Assembly: GCF_900250075.1 (NCBI RefSeq)
Contig: NZ_LT977071.1
Span: 1,612,941 to 1,676,940, forward strand
Reading direction: 5' to 3'
Origin: Cupriavidus taiwanensis
GTDB taxonomy: Bacteria > Pseudomonadota > Gammaproteobacteria > Burkholderiales > Burkholderiaceae
Length of the DNA stretch: 64,000 nt
A program made the translations under genes and the position numbers. The notes under the pieces were generated by a model. The model did no database searches. It was given only the letters and a program-made list of their open reading frames with translations, and had not been told where the DNA came from. Below, piece after piece: positions 53,089-63,157 of the stretch. How positions within the stretch are numbered: the stretch's first letter is position 1; each line of letters opens with the position of its first letter.

Positions 53089-54651
53089 ATGAGCCTGAAG
53101 TCTCCCACCACCCTCTGGTCGCAGCTGTTCCAGCAGCATGTGCATTCGGGCCTGAGCCTGCAGGGCAAGATCCGGCAGATGCTGGTCTCGGCCATCCTTG
53201 ACGAGCAGCTGCCGCAAGGCGAGCCGCTGCCCAGCAGCCGCGAGCTTTCGGCGCAGCTGCGGGTGGCGCGCAATACGGTGGTGCTGGCCTACCAGCAGCT
53301 GGTCGACGAGGGCTACCTGGTCGCGCGCGAGCGCAGCGGCTACTTCGTCAACCCGGAAATCCTGGGCACCCGCGTCAGCGGCGTCGCCTCGCTGCGCGGC
53401 GAACCGGTGCCGGCGCGCGCGGGCGAGCCCGACTGGGAACGGCGCTTCGTGTTCCGTCCCACGCAGCAGCGCAATATCGTCAAGCGCGCCAACTGGCGCG
53501 ACTATCCCTACCCCTTCATCTACGGCCAGTACGACCCGGCGCTGTTCCCCACCGCGGACTGGCGCGAATGCTGCCTGAAGGCGCTGAGCGTGCTCGACAT
53601 CCACGACTGGGCCCAGGACATGATCCTGCGCGACGACGAGTCGCTGGTGCAGCAGATCCGCACCCGCGTGCTGCCGCGCCGCGGAGTGTGGGCCGGCACC
53701 GACGAGATCGTGATCACCGTGGGCGCGCAGCAGGCGCTGTACCTGCTGGCCGACCTGCTGGTCAGCCCCGACACCCCGGTCGGCATCGAGGACCCCGGCT
53801 ATCCCGACGCGCGCAATATCTTCGGCTCGCACACGTCGAACCTGGTGCCGCTGCCGGTCGATGACCAGGGCCTGACGCTGTCCGACGCGCAGCGCGCCTG
53901 CGACTACGTCTACGTGACCCCCGGCCACCAGTGCCCGACCACCGTCACCATGCCGCTGGCGCGGCGCCAGGCGCTGCTGCGACAGGCCGAGGAAGCCGAC
54001 TTCGTGCTGATCGAGGACGACTACGAGGCCGAGAGCCGGTTCGAGGGCGATCCCACGCCCACGCTCAAGAGCCTGGACCGCAGCAACCGCGTGATCTACG
54101 TCGGCAGCCTGTCCAAGAGCCTGGCGCCGGGCCTGCGCATCGGCTACATCGTCGGCCCCGCCGCGCTGATCGCGGAGCTGCGCGGCGCGCGCCGGCTGAT
54201 GCTGCGGCACCCGTCGGCGTATATCCAGCGCGCGTTCTCGCTGTTCCTGTCGCTCGGCCACTATGACGCGCACCTGCGCCGGCTGGCCGCCGCGCACCGG
54301 GAGCGCGCCGAAGCGGTGCTGGCGGCGCTGGCCATGCATATGCCGGACTTCCGCGCAGTGCCGATCGCCGGCGGCGCGTCGTGCTGGATCGAAGGGCCGT
54401 CCTGGCTCGACGCCGATGCGCTGGCACGGCTGGCAGAGCTGCAGGGCGTGCTGATCGAGCCCGGCAGCGTCTTCTTCATGGCCGAGCCCGCGCCGCGCAA
54501 CGGCTTCCGGCTGGGCTACTCGTCGATCTCGCTGGACCGCATCGAGCCCGGCATCCGCGTGCTGGCCGGCGTCGCGCGTGAACTGCAGGCCACCGCCGGC
54601 AGCGCAACGGCCCCCGCCGCCGTTACTTCGCGGGCCCGCCCCGCCGCCTGA
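53089..54651 (+). CDS. tauR: MocR-family (GntR/aminotransferase) regulator, TauR-type
   Basis: 520 residues. An N-terminal GntR winged helix (about 14-85: LPSSRELSAQLRVARNTVVLAYQQL) is fused to a type I aminotransferase-like domain with the PLP lysine Lys343 in YVGSLSKSLAPGLRIGY and NP-like pocket VYVTPGHQCP. In alpha- and betaproteobacteria MocR regulators next to taurine genes (TauR) activate taurine use. The ATG at 53089 is 131 bases after the permease stop, and tauXY follow at 140 bases. GabR and PdxR have the same build, so the name rests on context. Confidence 0.82.
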   Translation: MSLKSPTTLWSQLFQQHVHSGLSLQGKIRQMLVSAILDEQLPQGEPLPSSRELSAQLRVARNTVVLAYQQLVDEGYLVARERSGYFVNPEILGTRVSGVASLRGEPVPARAGEPDWERRFVFRPTQQRNIVKRANWRDYPYPFIYGQYDPALFPTADWRECCLKALSVLDIHDWAQDMILRDDESLVQQIRTRVLPRRGVWAGTDEIVITVGAQQALYLLADLLVSPDTPVGIEDPGYPDARNIFGSHTSNLVPLPVDDQGLTLSDAQRACDYVYVTPGHQCPTTVTMPLARRQALLRQAEEADFVLIEDDYEAESRFEGDPTPTLKSLDRSNRVIYVGSLSKSLAPGLRIGYIVGPAALIAELRGARRLMLRHPSAYIQRAFSLFLSLGHYDAHLRRLAAAHRERAEAVLAALAMHMPDFRAVPIAGGASCWIEGPSWLDADALARLAELQGVLIEPGSVFFMAEPAPRNGFRLGYSSISLDRIEPGIRVLAGVARELQATAGSATAPAAVTSRARPAA

Positions 54652-54791
54652 GCGGGACTGCGGCCGCGCTGGCGCCGCTGGCCCAAGCGATAGTCCCGAA
54701 CTGGCGCTACAGCGCCACGGCCGGTTTCCCTATCCTCGAGTTATGGCCGGTTCCCGACGGACCGGCACACAACACTCACGGAGACCAAGCC

Positions 54792-55196
54792 ATGTCCAAG
54801 GACAACACCGCCGCCGGCATCGAACTGCTGCAAGCCTTCAACGACGCCTGGAACCGCCACGACATCGACGCGCTGATGGACTGCATGGCCGATGACTGCG
54901 TGTTCCACGGCGTCGCCGGCCCCGACCTGCTCGGCCGCAGCTTCGTCGGCCGCGAGGCGGTGCGCGAAGGCTTCCAGCTGGCCTGGCAGACCTTCCCTGA
55001 TGCGCAATGGGTAGATGGCGACCACTTCGTCACGGGCGACCGCGGCGTCAGCGAATCCACCTTCCGCGGCACCCGCGCCGATGGCGCCCGCGTCGAGGCC
55101 CGTATGGTCGACGTGTTCACCTTCCGCGGCGGCAAGATCGCGGTGAAGAACGCCTACCGCAAGGACCGCCCGCCGGTGGTGGCCGCCGCAGCCTGA
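54792..55196 (+). CDS. tauX: Taurine dehydrogenase small subunit (NTF2/SnoaL-like)
   Basis: 134 residues of the NTF2-like/SnoaL fold: LQAFNDAWNRHDIDALMDCMADDCVFHGVAG, VGREAVREGFQLAWQTFPDAQW, ARMVDVFTFRGGKI. The gene lies 15 bases before the FAD subunit, the order known for tauXY, whose product oxidises taurine to sulfoacetaldehyde and ammonia with a cytochrome as acceptor. The role of the small subunit in catalysis is not established. Alone the fold would only say SnoaL-like; the name follows from the neighbour and the downstream xsc pathway. Confidence 0.8.
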   Translation: MSKDNTAAGIELLQAFNDAWNRHDIDALMDCMADDCVFHGVAGPDLLGRSFVGREAVREGFQLAWQTFPDAQWVDGDHFVTGDRGVSESTFRGTRADGARVEARMVDVFTFRGGKIAVKNAYRKDRPPVVAAAA

Positions 55197-55211
55197 GCGA
55201 GGAGACGCGCC

Positions 55212-56657
55212 ATGCAAGCCGTAGCCCCCCGCAGCAGCCTCCTGGCCGGCGAGCAGTCGACCGCCCCGACCCGGCCGTACGACCCCGCCTACGACCCGCT
55301 GCACACGCCCACGCCCGGCCATGGCCGGGAATATGCGCCCACCTACTGGATCGGCACCGCGGGCGAGCCGCCCGCCGACGACGGCCCGATCACGCACGAC
55401 ATCGACGTCGACGTGGCCATCATCGGCTCGGGCTTCACCGGCCTGACCTGCGCCATCTTCCTGGCGCAGGAATACGGCATCAAGGCCACCGTGCTCGAGG
55501 CCAACCGCGTCAGCTGGGGCTGCAGCACGCGCAACGGCGGCCAGGCGCAATGCGCGTCGGGCCGGCTCAAGCGCTCGCAGTGGATCCAGCGCTACGGCCT
55601 CGATACCGCGCTACGCCTGCACCAGGAGGTCTGCGACGGCATGGAGACCTTCAAGGGCCTGATCAAGGACATCGACTGCGATCCGCAGCCCGGCGGCCAC
55701 CTGTATATCGCGCACCGCGACAAGGTGATGCCCGCGCTGGAGAAGGAAGCGAAGATCCTGCGCGAGGTGTTCAACTACGACGCGCGCATCCTCGATGCCG
55801 ACACCGTGCGGCGCGAATACGTCGACGACAAGGAAGCCGCGGGCGCCATGCACGAGCCCGAGGGCATCGGCATCCATGCCGGCAAGCTCGCCTTCGGCTA
55901 CCTGCGCCGCGCGCGCGCGCTCGGCGCCAAGGTGCATCCGTCCAGCCCCGTGACCGGTTGGGAAACGCGCAACGGCGTGCACTACCTGCGCACCCCCGGC
56001 GGCATCGTGCGCGCCCGCGCCGTGGGCGTGGCCACCGGCGGCTATACCTCGCAGTCGCTGCACCGCGAGCTGAAGAACCGGCTGTTTCCGATCCTGTCGA
56101 ACTCCATCGTCACGCGCCCGCTCACCGCCGACGAACTGGCCGCGTGCAACTTCCGCACCACGCAGGTCATCACCGACACCCGCATCCTGCGCCACTACTA
56201 CCGGCTCATGCCCGACGGTCGCCTGCAGATCGGCAGCCGCAGCGCCATCACCGGCAACGACGCGCCGCAGGACCAGTACAAGCAGAAGCTGATCGCCGAC
56301 ATGCACCGCAAATTCCCCGCGCTGCAGGGCATCCAGATCGACTATTCCTGGTGGGGCTGGGTCGACGTCAGCCACGACATGATGCCGCGCATCACCCAGC
56401 CCGACCCGGCGCAGTCGATCTACTACGCCATGGGCTACGGCGGCAACGGCGTGATGTATTCCGCCCAGGCCGGCAAGCGCCTGGCGGCGCTGATCGCCGG
56501 CAAGTCGTCGGCGCTGCCGGAACTGCCGATCTTCCGCTCGCCGCTGCCGTTCCCGAACGTGCGCGAAATGGTGGAATCGCAGATGTTCGCACCGTTCCGG
56601 AGGCTGGGGCAGCGGGTGCTGTATCACTGGTATCACTTGAAGGACGACGTGCTGTAA
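55212..56657 (+). CDS. tauY: Taurine dehydrogenase large subunit (FAD-dependent)
   Basis: 481 residues. An N-terminal stretch with EYAPTYWIGTAGEPP is followed by the dinucleotide-binding motif VAIIGSGFTGLTCAIFLAQE (about residue 75), then SRRNGG-like STRNGGQAQC and a C-terminal FAD contact YYAMGYGGNGVMYSAQAGKR, the plan of the DAO/GlpO-like flavoenzyme family. It oxidises taurine to sulfoacetaldehyde, feeding xsc at 27 kb; electrons go to a membrane-bound cytochrome. No transhydrogenase or aminotransferase alternative is seen. Last gene of the tauRXY group; a REP-like hairpin follows. Confidence 0.87.
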   Translation: MQAVAPRSSLLAGEQSTAPTRPYDPAYDPLHTPTPGHGREYAPTYWIGTAGEPPADDGPITHDIDVDVAIIGSGFTGLTCAIFLAQEYGIKATVLEANRVSWGCSTRNGGQAQCASGRLKRSQWIQRYGLDTALRLHQEVCDGMETFKGLIKDIDCDPQPGGHLYIAHRDKVMPALEKEAKILREVFNYDARILDADTVRREYVDDKEAAGAMHEPEGIGIHAGKLAFGYLRRARALGAKVHPSSPVTGWETRNGVHYLRTPGGIVRARAVGVATGGYTSQSLHRELKNRLFPILSNSIVTRPLTADELAACNFRTTQVITDTRILRHYYRLMPDGRLQIGSRSAITGNDAPQDQYKQKLIADMHRKFPALQGIQIDYSWWGWVDVSHDMMPRITQPDPAQSIYYAMGYGGNGVMYSAQAGKRLAALIAGKSSALPELPIFRSPLPFPNVREMVESQMFAPFRRLGQRVLYHWYHLKDDVL

Positions 56658-56727
56658 GCAGTCTGGCGCTGCCGGCTGAAAGCGCACGCCATCCCTGCCA
56701 CCGTCCTTCGAAACTCGCGATTGCGTA

Positions 56728-56755
56728 CTCCCTCTCCCGATTGCGGGAGAGGGAG
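56728..56755. repeat. REP-like hairpin after tauY
   Basis: CTCCCTCTCCCG (56728-56739) pairs with CGGGAGAGGGAG (56744-56755). Together with the preceding GTA it matches the left end of the composite repeat at 10349-10377 (GTACTCCCTCTCCCG). It occupies the 284-base gap between tauY and the repair cassette, which otherwise shows nothing coding. Confidence 0.7.
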
Positions 56756-56941
56756 CACACCGTCAGCCGCGTTGCGTTGAATCGGTTCGTCAAGCGCGAC
56801 CCCGCTTGTCAGACCCCCACCGACACCCGAACCAGCCCCCACCGCCTCCACACCCGGCAACGCTGCGCAGTATGATGCCCAGGTCTCCCTCCGCGGGAGC
56901 ATCGCGGCCGCGCGCCGGCCGCAGTGCATCAGGAGGCACGC

Positions 56942-58069
56942 TTGGACACGACCCGGCAGCTACCCGATTCCGCCCGCCCCGGCGACCTCATCGTCGCCCG
57001 GCCGGAAGGCCTCTATTGCCCGCCCGGCGACTTCTACATCGATCCGTGGCGCCCGGTCGAGCGCGCCGTCATTACCCACGCCCACTCCGACCACGCCCGC
57101 TTCGGGCATGCGCACTACCTGTGCGCGGCGCCCGGCCGCGGCGTGCTGCTGGCGCGGCTGCCCGGCATCCAACTCGATACCCTGCGCTACGGCGAACGCA
57201 TCACCCACCACGGCGTCACGCTGAGCCTGCATCCGGCCGGGCACGTGCTGGGCTCCGCGCAGGTGCGGCTGGAGCATGGCGGGCAGGTCTGGGTGGCCTC
57301 GGGCGACTACAAGCTGGAAGCCGACGGCACCTGCGACCCGTTCGAGCCGGTGCCCTGCGACACCTTCATCACCGAAAGCACGTTCGGCCTGCCGATCTAC
57401 CGCTGGCCGCCGCAGGCGACGCTGATGGCCGAAATCTTCGACTGGTGGCAGGCCAATGCCCGTGCCGGGCGCGCCAGCGTCGTCTACGCCTATACCTTCG
57501 GCAAGGCGCAGCGCATCCTGCATGGCCTGCTGCGGCATGCCGGCGCCGATGGCATGCCCGGCCCGGTGATCGTGCATGGCGCGCTGACGCAGCTCAACGC
57601 CGCCTATGCCGGGGCTGGCGTCGCGCTGCCGCCCACGGCACTGGTCTCCGAACTGCCCGCGCGCAGCCCGCTGCTGCGCCAGGCGCTGGTGGTGGCGCCG
57701 CCGTCGGCGCAGCGTTCGCCCTGGCTGCGGCGTTTCGGCGATGCCTCCGACGCGTTCGCCAGCGGCTGGATGCAGCTGCGCGGCACGCGCCGGCGGCGCG
57801 GCGTCGACCGCGGCTTTGCGCTGTCGGACCATGCCGACTGGCCCGGGCTGCTGCAGGCGATCAGCGCCACCGGCGCGGCCCGCATCATCGTGACCCACGG
57901 CAACGTGCCGGTGATGGTGCGCTATCTGGGCGAGCGCGGCTGGCAGGCGCAGGCCTTCGATACCGAGTACGGCGACGACGATGAAGCCGCGCGCCCGGAC
58001 CCGGCGGTGTCCGCCGAAGCGGGCCAGGAAGCGGGCCAGGAAGAGGGCCACGAAAAGGCCGCGCCATGA
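56942..58069 (+). CDS. Ligase-associated DNA damage response exonuclease
   Basis: 375 residues from a TTG start at 56942 with AGGAGG six bases upstream; an in-frame GTG at 56924 lies before that ribosome site. Metallo-beta-lactamase/beta-CASP fold: VITHAHSDHARFGHA gives the metal-binding HxHxDH motif, LHPAGHVLGSAQ and VWASGDYKLE further ligands, FALSDHADWPGL the C-terminal aspartate-histidine. In this conserved four-gene cassette the protein is the predicted DNA exonuclease (TIGR04122-type). It ends in an acidic Glu/Gln repeat tail and overlaps the ligase gene by ATGA. Confidence 0.93.
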   Translation: MDTTRQLPDSARPGDLIVARPEGLYCPPGDFYIDPWRPVERAVITHAHSDHARFGHAHYLCAAPGRGVLLARLPGIQLDTLRYGERITHHGVTLSLHPAGHVLGSAQVRLEHGGQVWVASGDYKLEADGTCDPFEPVPCDTFITESTFGLPIYRWPPQATLMAEIFDWWQANARAGRASVVYAYTFGKAQRILHGLLRHAGADGMPGPVIVHGALTQLNAAYAGAGVALPPTALVSELPARSPLLRQALVVAPPSAQRSPWLRRFGDASDAFASGWMQLRGTRRRRGVDRGFALSDHADWPGLLQAISATGAARIIVTHGNVPVMVRYLGERGWQAQAFDTEYGDDDEAARPDPAVSAEAGQEAGQEEGHEKAAP

Positions 58070-59739
58070 AGGCCTTTGCCGACCTCTACGCCGCGCTCGA
58101 CGGCACCACGTCGACCAAGGCCCGGCTGGCCGCGCTGGTCGAATACCTGCGCGTCGCGCCGCCCGAGGATGCCGCCTGGGCGGTCTATTTCCTGGCGGGC
58201 GGCAAGCCGCGCCAGATCGTGCCGGTATCGCTGCTGCGCGACCTGGCACGGCAGGCCGCCGACCTGCCCGACTGGCTGTTCGAGGAAAGCTACCAGGCGG
58301 TCGGCGATCTTGCCGAGACCATCGCGCTGCTGCTGCCGGAGCCGCGCGATGCCGACCACGCCGGCCTGGCGGAATGGGTCGAGCAGCGGCTGCTGCCGCT
58401 GCGCGGGCTGCCGCCGGAAGCGCTGATGCCGCGACTCGATGCGCTGTGGCGCCCGCTCGATGCGCATGGCCGGCTGGTGCTGTTCAAGCTGATCACCGGC
58501 GCGTTCCGCGTGGGGGTGTCGCGCCTGCTGGTCACGCGCGCGCTGGGCGAGGTGGCCGGCATCGACCCCAAGCGCGTGGCCGAGCGCATGGTCGGCTACA
58601 CCGATCTCTCGGCGCGCCCCGACGCGGCGCGCTTGCTGGCCCTGCTGGCGCCCGAGGAAGAAGACGACCGCGCCCTGCGCGCCGGCGGCCAGCCGTATCC
58701 GTTCTTCCTGGCCCATCCCCTGCAGGCCCCGGCCGAGCAGTTCGACACCGTGCTGGGCGCGCCCGGCGCGTGGCTGGTGGAATGGAAGTGGGACGGCATC
58801 CGCGCCCAGCTGGTGCGGCGCGGCGGCCAGACCTGGCTGTGGTCGCGCGGCGAGGAACTGATCACCGAGCGCTTCCCGGAACTGCAGCAGGCCGCCGCGA
58901 CGTTGCCAAACGGCACCGTGCTCGATGGCGAGATCGTGATCTGGCAGCAGGGGCGCGTGCAGCCGTTCGCGTTGCTGCAGCAGCGCATCGGCCGCAAGAC
59001 GCTGAGCGCCAGGCTGCTGCGCGAAGCGCCCGCCATCCTGATGGCGTACGACCTGCTCGAGTGGCAGGGCGAGGACTGGCGTAGCCGCCCGCAGGCCGAG
59101 CGCCGCGCGCGGCTGGAACAGGTGGTCGCCGCGCACGTCCACCCCGCGCTGGAACTGAGTCCGCTGGTCGACGCCGACAGCTGGGAACACTATGCCCGCC
59201 TGCGCGACGCCTCGCGCGAGCTGGGCGTGGAGGGCTTCATGCTGAAGGCCGCCGGCGCGGCCTATGGCGCGGGCCGCACCAAGGACGTGGGGGTCTGGTG
59301 GAAGTGGAAGATCGACCCGTACTCGGTCGATGCCGTGCTGGTCTACGCACAGCGCGGCCACGGCCGCCGCGCCAGCCTCTATACCGACTTCACCTTCGCC
59401 GTCTGGAACGGCCCGCCCGGAACGCCGGGGCGGGCGCTGGTGCCGTTCGCCAAGGCCTATTCCGGGCTGACGGACGCCGAGATGCGCGCGGTCGACGCCA
59501 TCGTGCGCCGCACCACGGTCGAGAAGTTCGGCCCGGTGCGCAGCGTGGAGCCGACCCAGGTGTTCGAGCTCGGCTTCGAAGGCATTGCCCGCAGCGGGCG
59601 CCACAAGAGCGGCATCGCGGTGCGCTTTCCGCGCATGCTGCGCTGGCGCACCGACAAGCCGATCGACGAGGCCGACACGCTGGCCACGCTCGAAGCGATG
59701 CTGCCGGCCACCGGCGCGCCGCGCGAGGATGCGGCATGA
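58066..59739 (+). CDS. ATP-dependent DNA ligase, cassette type
   Basis: 557 residues. A helical N-terminal DNA-binding domain (1-205) precedes the adenylation domain with the nucleotidyl lysine Lys241 in [13 protein letters not shown], motif [12 protein letters not shown], motif IV region [16 protein letters not shown] and motif [16 protein letters not shown]. The OB-fold ends with [20 protein letters not shown]. Such ligases (LigC/LigB-like; TIGR04120) seal nicks in a repair pathway with the exonuclease, helicase and phosphoesterase encoded in tandem. It is translationally coupled at both ends. Confidence 0.95.
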   Translation: MKAFADLYAALDGTTSTKARLAALVEYLRVAPPEDAAWAVYFLAGGKPRQIVPVSLLRDLARQAADLPDWLFEESYQAVGDLAETIALLLPEPRDADHAGLAEWVEQRLLPLRGLPPEALMPRLDALWRPLDAHGRLVLFKLITGAFRVGVSRLLVTRALGEVAGIDPKRVAERMVGYTDLSARPDAARLLALLAPEEEDDRALRAGGQPYPFFLAHPLQAPAEQFDTVLGAPGAWLVEWKWDGIRAQLVRRGGQTWLWSRGEELITERFPELQQAAATLPNGTVLDGEIVIWQQGRVQPFALLQQRIGRKTLSARLLREAPAILMAYDLLEWQGEDWRSRPQAERRARLEQVVAAHVHPALELSPLVDADSWEHYARLRDASRELGVEGFMLKAAGAAYGAGRTKDVGVWWKWKIDPYSVDAVLVYAQRGHGRRASLYTDFTFAVWNGPPGTPGRALVPFAKAYSGLTDAEMRAVDAIVRRTTVEKFGPVRSVEPTQVFELGFEGIARSGRHKSGIAVRFPRMLRWRTDKPIDEADTLATLEAMLPATGAPREDAA

Positions 59740-62453
59740 ACCCGCCCCGTGGCGCAAGCCGGCAAGCGACGGCGGCGGTCGACCCGGCCCTGCCCGACCC
59801 GCCCGCGTTGACCGTGGCCCAGGGCATGCAGGCGCTGTTCGACGCGCGCGGCTGGCAGCCCTTCGCCTTCCAGCGCGAAGTCTGGACCGCGATCGCGCGC
59901 GGCCAGAGCGGGCTGCTGCATGCCACCACCGGCACCGGCAAGACCTATGCGGCGTGGCTCGGCGCGCTGATGGCGTTTGCCACGCCGCGCGCGGCCCCGT
60001 CGCACGGCAAGCCCGCGCCGCCGCTGACCGTGCTGTGGCTGACGCCGATGCGCGCGCTGGCGGCGGACACCACGCGCGCGCTGCAGGCGCCGCTGGCCGA
60101 GCTGGACCTCGACTGGACCGTCGCGCTGCGCACCGGCGACACCGGCAGTGCCGAGCGCGCGGCGCAGCAGCGGCGCTTGCCGACCGCACTGGTGACCACG
60201 CCCGAAAGCCTGACGCTGATGCTGACCCGTGCCGACGCGCACGACACCCTGCGGCGCGTGCGCATGGTGGTGGTCGACGAATGGCACGAGCTGCTCGGCA
60301 ACAAGCGCGGCGTGCAGGTGCAGCTGGCGCTGGCGCGGCTGCGGCAATGGCAGCCCGCGCTGATGGTGTGGGGGCTGTCGGCCACGCTCGGCAACCTGCC
60401 GCACGCGGCCGACGTGCTGCTGAGCGGCGTGCCCGGCGAGCGGCGCGTGCTGGTGCACGGCCATACGCCGAAGACCCTGGTGATCGATACCCTGCTGCCC
60501 GACAACGCCAGCCGCTTCCCGTTTGCCGGCCACCTCGGCCTGTCGATGCTGCCGCACGTGGTCGAAGAACTGGCGCACGGCGGCACCACGCTGGTGTTCC
60601 TCAATACGCGCTCGCAGGCCGAGCTGTGGTACCAGGCGCTGCTCGACGCGCGCCCGGACTGGGCGGGCGAGATTGCCCTGCACCACGGCTCGCTCGACCG
60701 CGCGGTGCGCGAATGGGTCGAGCTGAACCTGAAGAACGGCGCGCTGCGCGCGGTGGTGTGCACCTCCAGCCTGGACCTTGGTGTCGACTTCCTGCCGGTG
60801 GAGCGCGTGCTGCAGGTCGGATCGCCCAAGGGGGTGGCGCGCCTGCTGCAGCGCGCCGGGCGCTCCGGCCATGCGCCCGGCCGCGCCTCGCGCGTGACGG
60901 TGGTTCCCACGCACAGCCTGGAACTAGTCGAGGCCGTGGCCGCGCGGCATGCGGTGCAGGCCGGCCGGATCGAGGCGCGCGAGTCGCCCGACAAACCGCT
61001 CGACGTGCTGGTGCAGCACCTGGTCACGGTGGCGCTGGGCGGCGGCTTCCGGCCCGAAGCATTGCTGGCCGAGGTGCGCTCCGCCTGGGCCTACCACGGC
61101 CTGACCGGCGAGGAATGGCAGTGGTGCCTTGACTTCGTGCGCCAGGGTGGCGCCACGCTGACGGCGTACCCGGATTTCCGCCGCGCGGTGCCCGACGACG
61201 AAGGCGTCTGGCACGTGCCGGATGCGGGGCTGGCGCGGCGCCACCGCATGAGCGTGGGCACCATCGTCAGCGATGCCACCATGCAGGTGCGCTACTGGAG
61301 CCGCGCGGGCAGCGGCGGCGCCTCGCTGGGGTCGGTGGAAGAAGGCTTTATCGCGCGGCTCGCGCCCGGCGACTGCTTCCTGTTCGGGGGCCGGCTGCTG
61401 GAACTGGTGCGGGTGCAGGAGATGACCGCCTTCGTGCGCCGCGCGAGCGGCCGGCGCCCGGTGGTGCCGCGCTGGAACGGCGGCAAGATGCCGATGTCGA
61501 CCGAGCTGGCCGAGGCCGTGATCGACACGCTCGCCGCCGCCGCGGCGGGCCGGCTGGATCCGCGCGACACCCCCGAGCTGCCGCTGATCCAGCCGCTGGT
61601 GGACCTGCAGGCGCAGTGGTCGGCCCTGCCCACGCGCCACACCCTGCTGGCCGAATCGCTGCATTCGCGCGAGGGCTGGCACCTGTTCCTCTATCCGTTT
61701 GCCGGCCGCTCGGTCCACCTTGGCCTGGGCAGCCTGCTGGCATGGCGGCTGGGGCAACAGGTGCCGGCCACGTTCTCGGTGGCCGTCAACGATTACGGGC
61801 TGGAACTGCTGGCGTCGGCGCCGGTGGACTGGGCCCGCTGGCTGCCGCAGGTATTGGCCGACGAGCGCCGGCGCGACCTGGCCGCCGACGTGCTGGGCAG
61901 CCTCAACGCGGGCGAGCTGTCGTTGCGGCGTTTCCGCGAGATCGCGCGCATTGCCGGGCTGATCTTCCAGGGCTACCCCGGCGCGCCCAAGAGCGCGCGC
62001 CAGCTGCAGGCGTCGTCCAGCCTGTTCTACGAGGTCTTCCGCAAGCATGACCCCGGCAACCTGCTGCTGGGCCAGGCCGAACGCGAAGTGCTGATGCAGG
62101 AGCTGGACGCGCATCGGCTCGCCGCGACGCTGGAGCGGCTGGCGGCGCTGAAGCTGGACCTGCACGCGCTGAAGCGGCCCACGCCGCTGTCGTTCCCGCT
62201 GGTGGTGGAGTTCCTGCGCGAGAAGCTCAGCACCGAGAAGCTCGCCGACCGCATCGCCCGGATGCTGGCCGACCTGGAACTGGCGGCCGGACCCGAGCCC
62301 GGCGAAGCCGCGGGCATGCCGGCCGAAGCGACGGCCGATGCCGTTGCCGAGGCCGCGCGCTTCGGCATGGCCGACCATGCCGGCCCGTCCGCCAGAACAC
62401 CGCGCCGGGCGCGCCGGCCACGCAAGCCGTCGAAGCCGTTGCCGCTGCTATGA
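59736..62453 (+). CDS. Ligase-associated DEXH-box helicase (Lhr-like)
   Basis: 905 residues. Motif [16 protein letters not shown], motif Ia [10 protein letters not shown], motif [12 protein letters not shown] (DEWH box), motif [13 protein letters not shown], motif [15 protein letters not shown]; a winged helix and Lhr-core domain fill the C-terminal half. It is a superfamily 2 3'-5' DNA helicase of the type that partners the exonuclease and ligase (TIGR04121). The ATG overlaps the ligase stop. The C-terminus is a basic [11 protein letters not shown] tail. Confidence 0.94.
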   Translation: MNPPRGASRQATAAVDPALPDPPALTVAQGMQALFDARGWQPFAFQREVWTAIARGQSGLLHATTGTGKTYAAWLGALMAFATPRAAPSHGKPAPPLTVLWLTPMRALAADTTRALQAPLAELDLDWTVALRTGDTGSAERAAQQRRLPTALVTTPESLTLMLTRADAHDTLRRVRMVVVDEWHELLGNKRGVQVQLALARLRQWQPALMVWGLSATLGNLPHAADVLLSGVPGERRVLVHGHTPKTLVIDTLLPDNASRFPFAGHLGLSMLPHVVEELAHGGTTLVFLNTRSQAELWYQALLDARPDWAGEIALHHGSLDRAVREWVELNLKNGALRAVVCTSSLDLGVDFLPVERVLQVGSPKGVARLLQRAGRSGHAPGRASRVTVVPTHSLELVEAVAARHAVQAGRIEARESPDKPLDVLVQHLVTVALGGGFRPEALLAEVRSAWAYHGLTGEEWQWCLDFVRQGGATLTAYPDFRRAVPDDEGVWHVPDAGLARRHRMSVGTIVSDATMQVRYWSRAGSGGASLGSVEEGFIARLAPGDCFLFGGRLLELVRVQEMTAFVRRASGRRPVVPRWNGGKMPMSTELAEAVIDTLAAAAAGRLDPRDTPELPLIQPLVDLQAQWSALPTRHTLLAESLHSREGWHLFLYPFAGRSVHLGLGSLLAWRLGQQVPATFSVAVNDYGLELLASAPVDWARWLPQVLADERRRDLAADVLGSLNAGELSLRRFREIARIAGLIFQGYPGAPKSARQLQASSSLFYEVFRKHDPGNLLLGQAEREVLMQELDAHRLAATLERLAALKLDLHALKRPTPLSFPLVVEFLREKLSTEKLADRIARMLADLELAAGPEPGEAAGMPAEATADAVAEAARFGMADHAGPSARTPRRARRPRKPSKPLPLL

Positions 62454-63157
62454 CGCCCGACGCCCGCACCTTGCAGCAGGGCGGCGCGACGGCGGTGGCG
62501 GTCGCCGGCGAAACGCTTTGGCTGCTGCCCGAACATGCGCTGTGGTGGCCGGCGGCCCACATGCTGATGGTGGCCGACGTCCACTTCGGCAAGGCCGCGG
62601 CGTTCCGCGCGCTCGGGCAACCGGTACCGCACGGCACCACCGGCGACAACCTGTCAGTGCTGACCCGGTTGGTGCGACAACTGCCGGTCGATGAACTGGT
62701 ATTCCTCGGCGACTTCCTGCACGCGCGCGCCGCGCGCACGCCAGCGGTGCTGCAGGCGTTATACGACTGGCGCCAGGACCTGCCGGCGCCGTTGCGCTGC
62801 ACGCTGGTGCGCGGCAACCACGACGCGCGCGCCGGCGACCCGCCCGCGTCGCTCGGCATTGCCGTGGTGTCCGAGCCCGCGGTGGCGGGCCCGTTCGCGC
62901 TCTGCCATATGCCCGGCACGTCGCCGCTGGGCTATGTGCTGGCGGGCCATCTGCACCCGGCCTGCCGGCTGCGCGGCAGCGGCGCCGACAGCCTGCGCCT
63001 GCCCTGCTTCCTGTTCGGGCCGCGCGGTGCCATCCTGCCCGCGTTCGGCGCCTTCACCGGCCATGCCACGGTGCGGCCGCAGGCCGACGAGCGCGCCTAT
63101 GTGGTCGGCGGCGGCAGGGTCTGGCCGGTGGGCACGGGGCGTCAGAACAACGTATAG
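62450..63157 (+). CDS. pdeM: Ligase-associated metallophosphoesterase/endonuclease
   Basis: 235 residues. Calcineurin-like metal motifs: [58 protein letters not shown]. It is the fourth member of the cassette (TIGR04123-type), a predicted DNA endonuclease or 3'-phosphoesterase that prepares ends for the ligase. The ATG overlaps the helicase stop. Its last 16 bases overlap the 3' end of the converging SDR gene. Confidence 0.93.
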   Translation: MTPDARTLQQGGATAVAVAGETLWLLPEHALWWPAAHMLMVADVHFGKAAAFRALGQPVPHGTTGDNLSVLTRLVRQLPVDELVFLGDFLHARAARTPAVLQALYDWRQDLPAPLRCTLVRGNHDARAGDPPASLGIAVVSEPAVAGPFALCHMPGTSPLGYVLAGHLHPACRLRGSGADSLRLPCFLFGPRGAILPAFGAFTGHATVRPQADERAYVVGGGRVWPVGTGRQNNV

